A DNA stretch of 64,000 nt from Tamarix chinensis (taxonomy: Eukaryota > Streptophyta > Magnoliopsida > Caryophyllales > Tamaricaceae). Positions 34,076 through 45,095 of this stretch are shown piece by piece. The DNA lies in the NCBI GenBank assembly GCA_030549775.1, contig CM060175.1, forward strand, positions 80,818,245 through 80,882,244, in the 5' to 3' direction. Both the position numbers and the translations under genes were made by a program. The notes below the pieces were generated by a model. The model was not told the origin of the DNA and ran no database searches. It saw only the letters and a program-made list of their open reading frames with translations. Position 1 is the stretch's first letter; the number at the start of each line of letters is the position of its first letter.

Positions 34076-34922
34076 CGATGCAGGAGCATACATTGAACAT
34101 AATGATTGTCATATTCATTCTAATCCTCAAGATAAGGAACATAATGATTAAATGTTCTTGATAATTCTAATATTCTTGACATTAAAAACCATTCAAGTTA
34201 TTCTTATAGGTATGTTACATATTTACAAGAAGATGATGTTTATACACATTGATGTGTACAAGTATTACAAGGCATGCAACGCTATGTCATACATAGGATG
34301 ATACATTACCACAAGAGATAAAGTGATGATATTCATTTTTTTTATAAACTTGTTGTAAACCCTAACCCTAAGTATATTTTATGTAAGTTAGGGTATTGCT
34401 ATATTTTCATGTATGTATATTAGTCAATTGTATACCTTTGTAATATTAATCCTTAGTATCATTTACCCATTGATATTATACTTTGGATTAAGGTTAATAT
34501 GAGATTAATTCAACCATGATTGATGGGCTGAATTAAGGAAGAAAACTCAGCTGGTTTAAGCTAGTCACCACCGAGTTTCCTTTCTCCTATATAAGCTTTT
34601 GTGCGCAACAATTGTATGCAGAATTTAATGCAGATATTGAATGATAATTTTAATCACTTTCAGAAAGAGAGAAAAATTATAATCCTCCCTTTCGGGTCTA
34701 CATTGAAAAAGGAAGATCCGGGATAATCCTTCCTCAAAACTATCTTAAATCTCGACATATTTGAAGGTTATACAAATCTGTAAAGTATCTTCAACTTGTA
34801 TCTTCAATTTCGTCGTCCATAATCCACTAATTCACTTCATTTCTTTTGCATTAGATCATGGGTAAAAGATTCTACTACAAATTTCAATCCAACCTTCCAT
34901 TACTTTGATAAAAATCACATCA
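34076..34922 (+). repeat. 5' LTR of the nested element
   Basis: It starts cGATGCAGGAG (family TGATGCAGGAG) and ends ACATCA, so ends are nearly TGATG...CATCA inverted. About 30 bp present in the 3' LTR (around 38306-38335) are absent here. It contains a copy of the pol tail because that tail lies within the LTR. Confidence 0.9.
34588..34595 (+). promoter_or_regulatory. TATA box in the 5' LTR
   Basis: TATATAAG follows a tcctttctcc stretch and is identical in the 3' LTR (38783-38790). It is the likely promoter of the element. Confidence 0.65.
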
Positions 34923-34926
34923 TTTT

Positions 34927-34938
34927 TTATATCAAAGC
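34927..34938 (+). promoter_or_regulatory. Primer binding site, iMet-like
   Basis: TTATATCAAAGC lies four bases after the LTR end and differs from TGGTATCAGAGC at three positions. Confidence 0.55.
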
Positions 34939-35780
34939 TTCATTTGTTCGAAGCTGATACAACCAGTGATTTCTGTCGACCTAAAATTGTGTTGTGTTCT
35001 TTCACCAATAAATCCATGGTTACTCCACCATTTCTTTTAATTATTGATTCTTGATGAAATTAATTAATTTTTCTTGAACTTCTTGCTTGAATTTGTTGCT
35101 ATCTTGTGAGGATCTTGTTGCATTTCTCCTCAACTTTCCACATAATATATCGACATACCTTGAACCCAACAACCCCATGTTTGGTTCGTCTATTTGCAAC
35201 GGTTGTGTGTGACTCTCCAGCACTTGATTTCTATTGTATTCTACTCTCCATTAGTTTTGATCAAGTGTATAACAACCCCTTTCCATTTCTCTTCATGCAA
35301 GCAAGCAAAGAAGCACCAAAGTGTTCGACGCCCTAGACAGCTCATAATCGCTCAAGATGGACCTAGAACTTGCAGGCCCTATATTTGATTAATCTCTCAT
35401 CAATTTCTCTCAAGAAATTATTCCATAATCTACCTATGGATCTCCTCTACATTTTCTATGAAGACTTAAACACGAATATCCCACTAGAAGATAAGATATT
35501 GTTGAAAACATATAAACATGTTCTATGATGTTATGTGAAGCAATTTCACACTTATTATTACTAATCTTTCATTGTTTATGTGTACCTGCGTGCAGTGTCT
35601 ATTATTGGGGCTAAAAGATATCCTTTGTGCCTAGATAAAGACTGCAGCTAGTTTTTGATAATTTTTTTAGATTAGCAATTGGTTTGTGCTTTGTTTTGTT
35701 GTAGGCAAAACAAATCCAGCACCTACACTTGTGGAAGATATATTGTGTGCAACTAGTAGGGTTTTGTGTCAACTTTCACC
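34939..35780 (+). other. Untranslated leader of the nested element
   Basis: This stretch of about 840 bp between primer site and gag start has no domain. A ttttgttgtag|gc acceptor-like site lies near 35705, so a spliced leader is conceivable but unproven. Confidence 0.5.
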
Positions 35781-38447
35781 ATGGCTAGTGAAGAGGTGCA
35801 TGCCCTGGTAGATTCCGTAAAAAGCCTCACCATATGCATCGATGCCCAACTACAGACTCAAAACACGCTGCACCATCAACTCTAAAGTGTAGAAGCAAAG
35901 TTGGCTGACCAAGAGAAGTATAAACCATGACAACCTCGAATGGAAACCACACATGATAGTGTGGAGGGGAGAATGAAGCCAATTTAATATGCCAAGAATG
36001 GACGTGGACCTTTCAATATTTCTCATCATGAAGATGGAGAAGAGGAGGAAAATTCTTTTGGTTCAAGCAACAAAAGAAGAGCACCTACATTGTATATAAG
36101 AAATCCACACCATGAAGATCAAGGTATTAAACTTGACCTTCCTAAATTTTATGGTGATTTGAATGTGGAGTCATTTTTTGAATGGTTGCATGAGATTAAG
36201 GCTATTTTTGAGTTTAGAGAATATGATGATGATAGAAATTGCAAATTAGCTACTCTAAAGTTCAAAAAGTTTGCTCGAATTTGGTATGATAACTTAAAGT
36301 GAACTAGAGAAAGACAAGAGAAGTCTAAAATCAAATCATGGGAAAAAATTAAAAAGTACTTAAGAAAGAAATTTGTTCCTAGAGAGTATGAACAAGATAT
36401 GTATTTTTAAATGACTACTCTAAGGAAAGGCTTATTTAGTGTAGAAGAATATACTAGAGAGTTTGAAAGACTAGCCCTTATTTGTGATGATCATGAAAGA
36501 AAGGAACAAAAATGTGCTAGATACTTAGGTGACTTAAATAATTTAATAAGAGAAAAGGTTGATATGTACTCTTATGACTCTCCTCATTACTTGATAAAAT
36601 TGGCTATGAAAAATGAAAGACAAACCAAAACTACAAAAGCCTATGTTAAGTTTAATGCTTCTACTTCAACTAAACCCTATTCTAATACCTTTACTCCTAA
36701 ATGAACATTTTCATATGATAAAAATAATAACAAAGATGATAAAGGTAAAAATAAGGTGGTTGAAATGACAAATAAACAATGTTTCAAATGTAAAGGATAT
36801 GGATATTTTGCTAGAGATTTTCCTAACCAAAGAGCCTTAACTTTACATGAAATAGAAAACATAGAACTATGTAGTGATGATGAATTAGAAGTTGAATCTC
36901 CTAATGAAATATTAAATATGGAAGAAGAAGAAGGAGACCCCTGCTTTGTAATTCAAAGAGTTTTGCAAATACAACCTAGTATTACACCTACTCAAAGAGA
37001 AAAGATTTTTAAAACTTAATGTAAAATAGGTGATATGGTTTGTAGACTCATAATTGATAGTGGTTCATGTACTAATGTGGCTAGTGAGGAAATGGTTAAG
37101 AAAATTGGTTTGGAAACTACTAATCATCCTAAACCCTATTATTTACAATGGTTAATCAAGGATAAAGGAGCTAAAGTAAACAAAAGAGCTTTAATCACAT
37201 TTTCTATTAGAGGCTATCATGAAGTTTTATGTGATGTTTTACCTGTGGATGCTTGTGGATTACTTTTGGGTAGACCATGGCAATTTGATAGAAAAGTAAC
37301 TGATGATGGGGTAACTAATGAATATGAGGTGAAAAAGGAAAAACAATTGTATAGACTCACACCTTCTTTATATGATCATATGCCCTTGAGTGATGATAAA
37401 AAGAGATTGTTTTTACATGAAAAGGCTATGGAGAAATGTATAAAAGAAGAAGGAATTTGTTATGCTTTAGTTTCTACAGATTCTAAACCTGAAAAACAAC
37501 AACTTGCAAATCCTAATTTGATTAAGTTTCTTGATGAGTATAATGATGTATTTTCTGATGACTTGCCACCTGGATTACCACCTAAAAGAGGCATAGAACA
37601 TGTTATTGATCTTGTTCCTAGTATGCCTATTCCTATTAAACCAGCTTATAGATATAACCCAGAAGAAGCTAAGGAATTACAAAAACAAATACAAGAACTT
37701 ATGGATAAAGGATTTGTGAAAGAAAATATGAGTTTTTGTATAATTCTTCCAAATACTACTTATGTCAAGTTTATGACTTATTTCTAGAAAACTTTATGGC
37801 ATATGCTTAGTGTGTATGGTGTGAATCCTAACATGCCTATCAACATGATTCCGTTGAAAAAAGGTAAATTGCAAAATTATGAGGCAAAAGAGAGAATACA
37901 ATTTTTTCAACAACTTCATGAGAAAATCAAAAATAATATTAAAAAATCCAATGCCAAGTAAAAAGCTCAGGCGAATAAGCATAGAAACTCTTGTGTGTTT
38001 TCTCCTGGTGACTTAGTTTGGTTACATTTACGTAAAGAGAGATTTCCTAATTTATGTAAAAACAAGGTAATGCTAAGAGCCGATGTTCCATTTAAAATAC
38101 TTAGGAAGTTTTGAGATAATGCTTATGAACTTGAACTTCAAGATTCTTATGGAGGAATTTCAAGAAATTTTGATGTTGGTGATTTGTCTCCTTATTATTC
38201 TTATGAAAATTTGAGGGCAAATTCTTCTCAACTTGGGGAGTATGATGCAGGAGCATACATTGAACATAATGATTTTCTTATTCATTCTAATCCTCAAGGT
38301 AAAGAAGATGGTTTAGCTTTCTTAAAGTTGGAGCCTATCATGTTAAATATTCTTGATAATTCTAATATGCTTGACATTAAAAACCATTCAAGTTATTATT
38401 ATAGGTATGTTCCATATTTACAAGAAGATGATGTTTATATACATTGA
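35781..38447 (+). pseudogene. Gag-protease-(RT/IN deleted) polyprotein, single frame
   Basis: The start chosen is the ATG at 35781 in caccATGG (MASEEVHALVDSVKSLTI). One reading frame holds throughout to the stop at 38447, with about ten in-frame stops (for example 36301, 36409, 36703, 37018, 37785) and no frameshift. Gag: GIKLDLPKFYGDLNVESFFE and LRKGLFSVEEYTREFERLAL. Zinc knuckle CFKCKGYGYFARDF has lost two ligands. Protease IIDSGSCTNVASEEMV is intact at the active site, then LLLGRPWQFDRKV. RT stops after NPEEAKELQKQIQELMDKGF. Then VKFMTYF and KTLWHML (integrase scrap), VYGVNPNMPINMIPLKKG and the C-terminal VFSPGDLVWLHLRKERFPNL. The tail YVPYLQEDDVYIH lies inside the LTR. Confidence 0.88.
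38233..38242 (+). promoter_or_regulatory. Polypurine tract inside the pol frame
   Basis: TTGGGGAGTA sits directly before the LTR start TGATGCAGG and is also translated as part of the pol tail (..LGEYDAGA..). The same arrangement occurs at 32068-32078 (plus) and 58792-58804 (minus). Confidence 0.75.
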
Positions 38448-39119
38448 TGTGTACAAGTATTCCAAGGCATGCAAGGCTATGACATACATGGGATGATACA
38501 TTACCATAAGAGATAAAGTGATGATATTCATTATTTATATAAACTTGTTGTAAACCCAAACCCTAAGTATATTTTATGAATGTTAGGGTATTCCTATAAT
38601 TTCATGTATGTATCTTAGTCAATTGTATAGCTTTGTAATAATAATCCTTAGTATCATTTAACCAATGATATTATACTTTGGATTAAGGTTAATATGGGCT
38701 TAATTCAATCATGATTGATGGGCTGAATTAAGGAAGAAAACTTAGCTGGTTTACGCTAGTCACCACCAAGTTTCCTTTCTCCTATATAAGATTTTGTGCA
38801 CAACAATTGTATGCATAATTGAATGCAGATATTGAATGAGAATTTTAATCAAACTTTGAGCAAGAGTGATAAAGTATAATCCTCCCATTTGGGTCTATAT
38901 TGAGCAAGGAAGATTTGGGATAATCCTTCCTCAAAACTATCTTAAATCTCGACATATTTGAAGGCTATACAAATATGTCGAGTATCTTCAACTTGTATCT
39001 TCAATTTCTTCGTCCATAATCCACCAATTCACTTAATTTATTTTGCATTAGATCATTGGTGATAGCTTCTACTACAAATTTTGATCCAACCTTTCGTTAC
39101 ATTGATAAAAACCACATCA
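38243..39119 (+). repeat. 3' LTR of the nested element
   Basis: It starts TGATGCAGGAG and ends CACATCA. The first about 200 bp are the pol tail up to the stop at 38447. TATATAAG at 38783-38790 matches the 5' copy. Confidence 0.9.
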
Positions 39120-39143
39120 ATGACTAATGAGGTGTTGATATCA
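39120..39143 (-). repeat. Outer end of the interrupted 5' LTR
   Basis: The sequence atgactaatgagg followed by tgttgatatca parallels gtgactagtgaag and ...gtttgtatca at 26715-26740, the outer end of the 3' LTR. It shows the host LTR continuing past the nested element. Confidence 0.8.
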
Positions 39144-40443
39144 ATTAAGGCCCGAAAACACTTATGTTTATGTCATAAAACAATAAGGATAATTATATAA
39201 TGATTTTAGGTTTATAAATTTATAAAAATTGGGTTCAATTATTAAAAGTGATTAGATTTATTATAGTTGATATATTGGTTCAATCCATAACATAATTATA
39301 TTCATCACATAAAATATGTTTCTTTTTCTTGTAACATCTTCATGATTTCATACTTATGCTCTATGTGCAATCAATATTCAATAAAATTGTGAAATGCAAC
39401 TAAAAATTGTAAAAATGAAATGTAAATTTTAAAGTCTCTAAAATAATCATCCTTCTCTTCTTTTAATTTCAATACCATGACATAGGGAGTTAGTTTATCA
39501 AATGTAATAATGGATTCTCTAGTGGTTTAGCTAAATGACTATATGGTTGTTTTAATATATACCATGTACCTTTTTTTGCTTTATAATTAAAAATGAGGAG
39601 AACAAAACTTAATCATACAAGAAGTGTATGTTGAGGATGAAAAGAAACATATTAAGAAAAAAGAAAGATGAAAAGAGGATGGTGTTTCTTTCTACAAATT
39701 TCTGAACCTATTTAAGTTTGATGTTAACAAAATTAGATTCATCATATAAGTCATTGATGTATAGCCCTTAAAATGTTTAGGTTTATGTTATAAAATAAAT
39801 ATAGGTTCACTAAATATTTATGCATTGAACTTTATATTTGTGCAATGAACTAAGACATTATGTTTAATGAACATATACCTTTTATATTAAGAACCGGAGA
39901 TTTATGTTGTGAATCTATATGTGATGAATCTCATCATTATGTTAATGAACCTAATTATTATATATCATGAACATATATGTTATATGTTATGAGTGTATAT
40001 GTTCAATGTTATGAACCTAATGATAAACATCACCACAATGTTATAGATAATATTTTTTTAATATCAAAATTATATCAATATGAGTGTCTATTTATAAAGA
40101 AAAAAAAGCATTATATATATATATAAACAAAAATTAAAGATAATTTAGTTAGAAATTTCTAAATAAGGGGTACCATTATATGCTAAAAGAACCATTAATA
40201 TATATATATATATATATTTAATAACCAAAATTAAAGAAAATTTAGTTTTAAAGTTCTAAACGAGGGGGAACATTATATGCTAAAAAAATCATTAGTCAAT
40301 CATTGATTATGCATTTATTAAACCCTAATTAGGATTAAATTTAATTTTAATAATAGTTTTAAAGATAATCATTATTAAAAAAAATATACAGAATAATATT
40401 TTCACATTTTAATAACGAAGATATTATCTCATGGTACCAATTC
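39144..40443. other. Unassigned AT-rich region downstream of the TNP2 remnant
   Basis: No coding domain is seen. The phrase atgaacatata / atgaaccta recurs several times at 39830-40020. Two tandem units of about 90 bp lie at 40110-40290, each with a TA run, aaaattaaaga.aatttagtt and attatatgctaaaa. Such short repeats are found in subterminal parts of CACTA elements, but no CACTA terminus was found. Confidence 0.4.
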
Positions 40444-42045
40444 TTATCTAAAACCTATTTCCTCCATATCCATTTGAGCATTGATGCCATCTTTAGTCTT
40501 TAACGAATCATCATATAATGTACCAAAAATGTTATCATATATACTTTTCTCAATATGCATCACATCAAGGGCATGTCTCATGAACAGAGATTCCCAATAA
40601 GAAAGGTTAAAGAAAATAGACATCATCTTCCACCTAGTTGATGGAGGTTTATCTTTATTATTCTTTCCAAACATGACACTCAAATGTTTGAACTTCAAAT
40701 AAAGTTGTCGACCTGTCAACCAAATTGGTTCCTTCCCTTCGTCTAGAAATCCAATGAAATCTTTCCTTTTCCTATGATAATGATGATTCTTCAATAAAAC
40801 TCTATGATTTCCAAGAAAAATAGTCTTCCATCCATGCGTTAGTTAAACAATTGAAGTATTCTTTCATATATTGGGCATGCATAATAGCCTTTTACACTAT
40901 AACCTAACAAGTTGCCATACTCTAGAAAATCATTTATAGTACACAATAACATTTCTCTTAAAGTAAATTTTTATTCATGATATGCATCAAATACTTCAAC
41001 ATCCATGCCCCACAAGATCTTTAAATCATCAATCAAAGATGCCAAATAAACATCAATATCGTTCCCCAATTGGTAAGGACCCAAAAGGAGTAAAGAGAAT
41101 ATCGTATACTTGTATTTCATGTAGAGCCAAGAGGTAGATTGTATATAACCAAAATCAGCGGCCATATACTATAGGTGCTTTAATTATGCTAATTCATTCC
41201 ATCTGTTGAAAATGAAAGACACATGTTTCTTGCTTCTTTAAAAAATTTAGGAAACAAGCCATCAATTGTCATCCATTGTGGAAATTTAGATGGATGTTTA
41301 AGAAGCCTGTTATCTATCTTCTCATCAGTATGCCATCATAAGTTCTTAGCATCTTGGACATCATTAGACATCTACCTAAATCCTGATATTATAGGAAAAT
41401 ACCATAAAACCTTAGTGGCACCTTGTTCCTATTGTATCATGGTGCTTTACATTTAGGATTAGTACAAATATCCAAAGACATATTCTTATTGTATAATAAT
41501 ATACAATCATTAGGGCATACATGTATCTTCTCATTACTCATGCCCATAGATGAAAGGATCTTCTTCGCTTCATAGGTATGATTGGTTAGAACATTATCAT
41601 TAAGAAGCATATCCTTTATAAGTGTCAATAATTCCATGAAGCTCTTATCACTCAATCCGTTACATGCTTTTAAGTTGTATAACCTTAAGTAGCAGATAAT
41701 CAAGTTACTGCATTATAATCATCTTTCAAGTCATTATATCTAATGAATCTTCCTCATAGTTCCCAAATGATGATCCACTTCTTTCCCTTCTAACTTCCTC
41801 ATTATCATATTTATACTTAGTCTCACCATATCATATCTAACGAGTGTAACTTTTATTAAATCTATACATAAACAAATGCCTCTCAAATCATCAACATTAA
41901 CATGTTTAATATAAGTACAATTCAAACAAGGATAGACTATTATACTAGAGTCCCGAGTATGTTCAACTACAAATTTGATGAAAAACCTCACTCCTTTGTC
42001 ATATTCTATAGGAAAATGATTTGCAAACATCCATTTCTAATCCAT
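40444..42045 (-). pseudogene. En/Spm (CACTA) TNP2-type transposase remnant
   Basis: The start chosen is the ATG at 42045 (MD, stop, KWMFANHFPIEYDKGVRFFI), the transposase-associated N-terminal domain with VYPCLNCTYI (family CPC.kC.N). Next are NGLSDKSFMELLTLIKDMLL, YEAKKILSSMGMSNEKIHVC and NDCILLYNK (41437-41703). DEKIDNRLLKHPSKFPQWMT and FPKFFKEARNMCLSFSTDGM follow. Then SWLYMKYKYTIFSLLLLGP and GNDIDVYLASLIDDLKILWG (40971-41165), then HALDVMHIEKSIYDNIFGTL and KTKDGINAQMDMEEIGFR (40444-40794). The DVMHIEK block is diagnostic of Transposase_21/TNP2. Several stops and shifts; the C-terminus is missing. Confidence 0.88.
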
Positions 42046-43640
42046 AGTTTTTCAATCTAGATGCAAGCTGTAACACTGTGGCTGCCTCTTAGCATTTTTA
42101 TAACAAGTAATTAATGCAAATCAATTCAATTCTAAAAATTAATTCACAAACCGCTAATGCTTAGAAAGAATTAATGTATAATGTATCATGACACATACAA
42201 ATCCTTCCAACATGTTTCCAAAAATATATTAATACACAAGTCACTCATACTTAGGAAGAGTTTATATATATATACATGCATACATACGTAAAAAAAATTA
42301 TACAAGGGTTCAAATTACAAAAGATATATTATGAGGCTAAAAAAAGACCCATAAACTATGAAGAACCCTAAAATATTAGTAGCACTATATGCATCAAAAG
42401 GTTGGTAAAGCCTAAACACCTAACTAAGAACAACTCATAACCATCATACTAAATCTACTAGTAACCTCAACAAGCCTCCCTAATAAATATTAATCTTATA
42501 GTCCACTCATCTTGATATGTCCTCTACTTCTTCACATCATCAGTAGAGAGTCCAGTCATGGATACTTTAGGGTACTAGGGTGGATACTCGAAGGCAAGCT
42601 ATGATGAAACCTCTACTTGTCATCTATCACCATCAACTCTTTAGATAGCCTATCATAATCCCTCTCAAACACTTCACTCTTAACAAATCTTAGGCGTGGT
42701 GCAAATGACTAGTTGTAGCCATTGTCCATGGATCTATTTGAGACAAGGTAAATAATAACTTATACAATCTATAATGGAACGGATCACACAACAAGTTGCT
42801 CATAAAAAAACTGACCTAACTAATTATATAACCATATTACATGTGTCCACAAATCTCCATAAGGCACCGCACATAAATATAGTGGAGAGTATGTAATAGC
42901 AATGTGCAAAATCTTGCTACTTACAAATGAGAACAACAACTAAATATTATAATCAACATTGTTCTCGAAAGGATCTAAATTATAAACTATGTAAACTATT
43001 CAACTAAACAAATCATAAATATATTATACCATATCTTAACCAACTATGTAAAACTAACAACATACCCACATAAGATACAAGTTAGAAGCATGTAAATGTT
43101 TTTTAGTTGATCAATGTTCTATATGGAACAACACAACTTCTCTCATTTTCACTCTTACTTGAATTGTTACGAGCTTATCAACTAACTTTTGAATAGTTAA
43201 AAATGATAGCTTTTAACTCATCATAAGACTTATAATCTTAAATTTATTTTTATATATTTCTCTATTGATATAAATTTGTCTTTTAATATCAAGAAAATGT
43301 AAATAACCAAAATATTCTATATTCTTCTATTATTATAAGTTTAAGATTTTATAATGTCATCCTTTCATTTACTTCCACTAGATTTGTGAATGAGTTAAGT
43401 TGAATCAATCTTCTCTTACTATACTCGACGTGATTAAAATAAGGACATAATATCGACTTATTTATTTAACAAATAAGCTTGGTCAAACTATCATCTAATT
43501 GTTCAAACTCAGCGTAGTAAATCAAGTTCCAATGAATTGTTACTACTTACTTGAATATTCGCTTGAGTATATAAATAAGATAATAAAATTTTAAGTAAAG
43601 AAGAATATTTTATTTTATTTAAGTATAAGAAAAGAATATA
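42046..43640. other. Unassigned region upstream of the TNP2 remnant
   Basis: It would hold the 5' end of the CACTA element but no terminal inverted repeat was recognised. Two loosely repeated segments occur at about 42137-42178 and 42226-42268 (attaatNcacaa, tNatacttaggaaga). Confidence 0.4.
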
Positions 43641-43646
43641 TATATA

Positions 43647-43647
43647 T

Positions 43648-43678
<31 letters not shown>

Positions 43679-43680
43679 TA
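43647..43680. repeat. (GA)n microsatellite
   Basis: About 13 uninterrupted GA units preceded by a short TA run (43638-43647). Confidence 0.95.
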
Positions 43681-43684
43681 AAGA

Positions 43685-44210
43685 GTTTATTATAAGATAT
43701 ACTAATTATCATATTTAGTATAATAGACCCTAAACCCTAACCATACATCCTTGTCCTAAGCCATAATAAATCATAATAGACTAACTCTAATCTAAACTCT
43801 CATTATTATTATTAATTTTATAATTGATTGTTAATATTCTCTTAGCCTTAGAACTTGGTACTGAAACGGTTGGAGAGAACCGGTTTGGTACTAAGTGTGG
43901 CGATAGCATCCCTAGAATTCATAGGTTTTAAGTATCTCTATTTTAATTACTTCATCTTTAAAAAAAAAAGTAAATTTTAGTGTGTTACAATATAAGAATC
44001 AAGTAGATATTAATAAGATAATATATATATGTTAAGTATAACAATATGATATTATTAAATTTTCAGTTGAGAAAAAATGTATATGATAGTTTATTATAAT
44101 ATAACATATTATTTATCATATTTTGTATAATAGATGCTAAACTATAATTCTAACCCTATCCCATAATAAATCATAATAAATTAACCGTAAACCTAATAAA
44201 CCCTAATACT
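43685..44210. repeat. Direct duplication with short telomere-like motif
   Basis: Segments 43685-43800 and 44092-44210 share gtttattataa, atcatatttNgtataatagaNNctaaac and ccataataaatcataata. The first copy holds ccctaaaccctaac, two plant telomere-like units. The cause of the duplication is unknown. Confidence 0.7.
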
Positions 44211-45038
44211 AAACCTAGATAACTATAACTAAACCATAATTAATCCTATATATTATTATTATAAATAAATAAATAATTATAATAAAAATAAAGAAATATA
44301 TTAATTATTATGAAAATAATAACTATTTGTTTTTCTCAAAAGTCATAGCCTCATAGAGTGGAAGGGATGTTATGTTAATTAGAGAATTTTTATTTAGCTT
44401 ATAAATAAATGGCAACATAAAAATTATTGAAGTAATAAAATTAAGGATGCACGCTTTCATATGACTAATTAGACACAATAGTTTATTTTTCATCGATGGA
44501 TATCTTATTACTCCTCAAATGTCTATAAAGGTCGAACCACTAATTAATATTTTCCACTAATGAGTTATGAATCCTATCACCCTTCAATAGGTTAGTGTTT
44601 ATTTTTCCCTTTTAAATTATTGTTACGAGCCTCTAACCTCATTAGCCATGACTCCTTTAATTTCTCCCACCATTAATTTACAAACTTCCCAAATGTAACA
44701 TATCTTCCCCTTTCCTTTTTTTTCTTTTTACTTGCATAACCATCTCATCTATCTGCTTTAATTTCCGTTAAATGTTTTTAATGAAAGTAAATTGCAGTTA
44801 ACAAATTTCACTTATACGACACTTAATATATTCTAGTTGTCAAACTCCCATTCAATTTTGGCTAATTTAATTATTCACTTTTTTTTCTTCATTATTTTCT
44901 ATGTATATTTAATCCTCATCAAATAAAAACTATTAACAAGCAACTCTAATTGAACTTTTTATTTACTGATGTATATATGTAAAATATATTTTCATTTATT
45001 TATACAACATTTTATAATATTCTAGTGTACTAATTATT

Positions 45039-45095
<57 letters not shown>

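Larger units (their letters stand above)
34076..39119 (+). mobile_element. Nested Ty3/gypsy element with both LTRs, in-frame internal deletion
   Basis: LTRs at 34076-34922 and 38243-39119 are alike at roughly nine of ten positions by eye. Flanks are gtgac (left) and atgac (right), a 4 of 5 target duplication, and the interrupted LTR of the older element resumes right after. The internal region holds an iMet-like primer site, a leader and one gag-protease-pol frame. Most of RT, all RNase H and most integrase are missing. The element could only have moved with enzymes from relatives such as 57785-64000. Confidence 0.9.
25645..39143 (-). mobile_element. Ty3/gypsy element, full length, with nested insertions
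   Basis: LTRs at 25645-26740 (3') and 33102-34075 plus 39120-39143 (5', split) flank a minus-strand gag-pol remnant with an iMet-type primer site and a purine tract. Outer flanks are tttaa (left) and attaa (right), a 4 of 5 match expected for an old target duplication. Domains in order from the 5' end: gag zinc knuckle, protease, RT, RNase H, integrase. The interior is broken by a solo-LTR-like insert (29293-30815) and a plus-strand gypsy fragment (about 31800-32360). A complete plus-strand element lies in the 5' LTR (34076-39119). The element is a chromovirus-like gypsy; clade not resolved. Confidence 0.85.

Noticed and set aside
34079..34350. Looked like a separate truncated integrase end next to a shorter LTR, suggesting a tandem array
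   Set aside because: The LTR itself begins at TGATGC and includes the pol tail. The target duplication and resumed host LTR confirm one simple insertion.
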